From an uncultured Legionella sp. (GTDB taxonomy: Bacteria; Pseudomonadota; Gammaproteobacteria; Legionellales; Legionellaceae), in the NCBI GenBank assembly GCA_902168255.1, contig CABHON010000018.1, positions 124,001-188,000 on the forward strand: 64,000 nt of DNA, given 5' to 3'. Shown here in pieces: positions 61,457-64,000 of this stretch. A program made the position numbers and the translations under genes. Every line of letters starts with the position of its first letter. The stretch's first letter is position 1. The notes under the pieces were generated by a model. The model saw only the letters and a program-made list of their open reading frames with translations. It made no database searches and was not told where the DNA came from.

Positions 61457-64000
61457 CTATTGACCTCGTCCAATACCACCTCGACGATAACCAAATCCTA
61501 TATTACTATCATCTAATGGAATTTTACTGAAAAAGCCATTTTTTTGAGGCAATGTTACGGGTCGTACTTGCGTAACCTTATGTTTAGATAATAATTTAAG
61601 TGTATCGAGTTTTCTATCAATAAATTCAATTAATAATGAGCTATTTCTGGGCGCATAACCGGTTGAAGAAGCAATTCGCCAAATACCTTTCTTATCTTCT
61701 TCTGTCAATTCTGTAGTTGTCGATGCAGATAAACAAGTTGCCACTTTCTTTTCAAGCTCAGTCATTAAACCTTTTGATAACCGGTTATATTCCCTAAGAT
61801 TTAACTCGCCTGCCTCATTTTTTATTACTACAGTGTATTTGACAAAATCTTCATGTTTAAATAAATAAATAGTATTTTCTTGTAACTCTTCTTTATTTTC
61901 GGGTAAGTCATCTAACAATTCAATTTCGACACTTTCCCCTTGCAAAGCGCCATTTTCTAATTGTTTTTTCCATGCTAAGAACTGAAATTGAATATCTTGT
62001 TGTTCATTATATAATTCCTCTCTTTTTTGCAATGAAATGGCATCTTCTGGAAAATATTTTAATGTTTTATCTAATACAGAAACAGCAAGGTGATTCGCTA
62101 TAGATCGTTTGGCCAAAAGCTGCATTTTTCCTTCTAATCCAACAACGTTTTCTTGAGACAATAATGCTTTGGTTTCATTATATTGAGTTTCTAAATGGAC
62201 TTTCCAATGCGGTAGGGCTTCTAAATCTTCCTCCCATTTATAGTCTTTATTTTCTAAAACGATGCTGACATATTGAAGTTCTAGCCCAACTAGGGTGCAA
62301 CCCTGTTTTGATTGAGCAATTTTTTGGATAACATCTTCTTTAGCTGCATGCTTATCAAAGGCATCGATAATTCCGCTCACTTCCATTTTTTCTTCTTGCT
62401 GTGCCTTACTACGAGGGCATATGTCAATAGTATATTTCCACTCTCCTTCTTCTTCAAAGCAATAGAAAGTATTGGTTTGCCCCATTTGTTTCGCTGCTTC
62501 TTTGTTCGCAACAAATTGAACCTCATATTTCTCTGTCGCTTCACCTAATAAAGCCAAACGTAGGGATAAAATGGCATATTCAGTTAAAGCACTAACAGAA
62601 GGTTTATGCATTCGACTAATTTCTTCAAAACAACGTTTCTTCTGCTCTTTTAGCTGAACTATTGGCATTCTTAACGAAGCAAAAGACAATAAAGAAGTGG
62701 ATAAAACATCAGTTTTACATGTCCCCACCGCTTTTTCTTTCTGTTCTTCTGTTAAGTGCCAAGCTGTTAAGTCTTCCCCCGCTTTTATTTTTTTAATCAG
62801 TTCATTAATAAAAAAAACATACGGACTTTCAAATCCAGTATCCATTCTAAGCGTTTCCAGAGCGGCTATTTCTTTTGCTTTAAAGACTTCAGTCTCTTGC
62901 TCTTCCAATGAATCGCTTTTACTTACACTATTTTCAGAATGAATTTCTACTGCTTCTTCGATTTCTTCTACTTGAGCATGTGGAGTTACTTGTTTTCTTT
63001 CTAAAGCTTGGGCTACTTGTTGGCAAATTTGTCTTTGTTCAACAGTACCTTCTAACTCAAGCTCTTTCAGCATATCATTCCCTGCAATATCAACTCCTTG
63101 CATTGCCTGTGTTTCACACTCTTTTCCTTTTTTGGCAATTAATGCCAATTTGCTTTCTCGAGAACCTGCACGAGTCGCATAAGCTCTCACAAGTTCATCG
63201 GGAATGCCACAATAATCTTTTTGGTTTTTAGCTTCTATGCAAATAATTTCTGTACGCGAAGTAGTCGAGTTAATATAATTATCTTGATGAATTTGTTGAA
63301 TACTTTTTTCATCTTTGAAAAAGTCCCCAGCCAAATTCTCTGCCTCTATCACGCGTCGGTTTAACTCATTAAGAGCCGGATGATTTTTGCCAGTCTTGGC
63401 TCTCAATTGTTGACACGCTTCCATATACTTTAAATACTGGATATTATCATCTTCAACAGTCGCAATGCCTTTAAAAATTTCTCGGTATTGGTTAATGGTA
63501 GGTTCTTCAGATACATTGCTAGCATCATTTATTGTACGTTGGGTAGTACTAATGATTTCTTGCAAAATGGTTTCTGATTGCATCGCAGATAACTCACCCA
63601 ATAATGACGACTCAAACCGCTGCATTAATTGAAAAAGTTCACTTCTTAAGTAGCGATATACGTCTTGCTTATAAGCATTATCATAGCAATTTTGAACAAG
63701 GTTTTTAAGATAATATAATGCCACTGCCTTCCATAATTCCATACCTAATAATCTTTCTTCCTGTATTGTATTAATTTCAGCATCCAATTCACTTGCTGCT
63801 ATAATACATCGCTTCTCATGGGAATATTGGATTAATTTTTCTCTTATGTCATTCAAACCTTCTGGGAAATTATATTTTTTAATTCTTTGTAAAAGGTTTT
63901 CCGCATTAATTTTTCGATCAAAATTTGATTCTTCACCTTTTTCTTTAAATTGTTGCAAATTACTTAATGCTTCTCTCAAACCTCCTACGATACGCGCATA
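61457..64000 (-). CDS. Large coiled-coil hypothetical protein (5' end outside window)
   Basis: The frame is open to the right window edge, so the gene probably begins outside it. TTG 63979 is the first candidate start inside the window, but the codons upstream (YARIVGG) are open and no spaced ribosome binding site precedes it. The visible part is at least 840 residues, highly charged, helical and rich in Glu, Lys, Gln and Leu, with no signal peptide or membrane segment. Several stretches look like coiled coils. The C-terminus ends in a Gly/Arg-rich tail (IGFGYRRGGIGRGQ). No family is recognised. It resembles the giant proteins at 3.4-17 kb in style and is an effector candidate. Confidence 0.75.
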   Translation of the reverse strand, partial: YARIVGGLREALSNLQQFKEKGEESNFDRKINAENLLQRIKKYNFPEGLNDIREKLIQYSHEKRCIIAASELDAEINTIQEERLLGMELWKAVALYYLKNLVQNCYDNAYKQDVYRYLRSELFQLMQRFESSLLGELSAMQSETILQEIISTTQRTINDASNVSEEPTINQYREIFKGIATVEDDNIQYLKYMEACQQLRAKTGKNHPALNELNRRVIEAENLAGDFFKDEKSIQQIHQDNYINSTTSRTEIICIEAKNQKDYCGIPDELVRAYATRAGSRESKLALIAKKGKECETQAMQGVDIAGNDMLKELELEGTVEQRQICQQVAQALERKQVTPHAQVEEIEEAVEIHSENSVSKSDSLEEQETEVFKAKEIAALETLRMDTGFESPYVFFINELIKKIKAGEDLTAWHLTEEQKEKAVGTCKTDVLSTSLLSFASLRMPIVQLKEQKKRCFEEISRMHKPSVSALTEYAILSLRLALLGEATEKYEVQFVANKEAAKQMGQTNTFYCFEEEGEWKYTIDICPRSKAQQEEKMEVSGIIDAFDKHAAKEDVIQKIAQSKQGCTLVGLELQYVSIVLENKDYKWEEDLEALPHWKVHLETQYNETKALLSQENVVGLEGKMQLLAKRSIANHLAVSVLDKTLKYFPEDAISLQKREELYNEQQDIQFQFLAWKKQLENGALQGESVEIELLDDLPENKEELQENTIYLFKHEDFVKYTVVIKNEAGELNLREYNRLSKGLMTELEKKVATCLSASTTTELTEEDKKGIWRIASSTGYAPRNSSLLIEFIDRKLDTLKLLSKHKVTQVRPVTLPQKNGFFSKIPLDDSNIGFGYRRGGIGRGQ

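Overview
The window reads as AT-rich, gene-dense gammaproteobacterial chromosome. The best fit is an intracellular or amoeba-associated member of the Legionellales (Legionella, Coxiella, Aquicella or Berkiella relatives). The grounds are a gammaproteobacterial core gene set (rpsP-rimM-trmD-rplS, dapA, accA-tilS, bioC/comF, prfC, icd, holC, feoABC), a lipid A very-long-chain acyl cluster of the acpXL/lpxXL type, and many large eukaryote-like or effector-like proteins: WD40, STAND NTPases, TPRs, giant coiled-coil proteins, an OspF/SpvC-like phosphothreonine lyase and a C58-like cysteine protease. The genus cannot be fixed from sequence reading alone, and no secretion-system genes lie in the window. 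Layout. 1-3.2 kb: the end of a WD40 protein, then the ribosome/tRNA-modification operon rpsP-rimM-trmD-rplS. 3.4-17.1 kb: three giant minus-strand genes (1038, 1671 and about 1839 residues); the middle one is a STAND/NACHT-type NTPase, and the first two each carry a four-unit 21-bp tandem repeat encoding a coiled coil. 17.1-22.3 kb: a nested palindromic repeat, then a minus-strand operon (ACP, hotdog dehydratase, two ketosynthases, acyltransferase) with the gene order of the rhizobial acpXL-fabZXL-fabF2XL-fabF1XL-lpxXL locus, which builds the very-long acyl chain of lipid A. One ketosynthase has lost its catalytic Cys, and the two catalytic residues of the dehydratase lie in different hotdog halves. 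22.3-33 kb: housekeeping and metabolism (dapA, a BamC-like mini-lipoprotein abutting tRNA-Ser, a TauE exporter, phenylalanine hydroxylase, a DUF4143 ATPase, bioC/comF, tilS, accA, a quinone-oxidoreductase-like MDR). 32.8-40.1 kb: two toxin-antitoxin pairs bracket a secreted hydrolase, a large membrane protein and an EgtUV/OpuC-type ABC importer. 40.1-48.1 kb: prfC, an AI-2E family exporter, icd, then effector-like genes including the OspF/SpvC-like protein, and a secreted Ntn hydrolase of the bile-salt-hydrolase/penicillin-V-acylase family. 48.8-55.5 kb: an accessory region with a lipase-NTPase-TPR fusion, a serine recombinase broken by one in-frame stop, and an AAA ATPase behind repeated ATGAGTCA motifs. 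55.5-61.4 kb: holC-ahpC, a membrane-anchored C58-like protease and the feoABC iron operon, whose leader holds a 128-bp palindromic element between a Fur-boxed promoter and feoA. The window closes inside another large coiled-coil gene. Core genes thus alternate with large host-interaction or defence candidates and small palindromic repeats. All functional calls rest on motif reading and family knowledge; no database search was possible.
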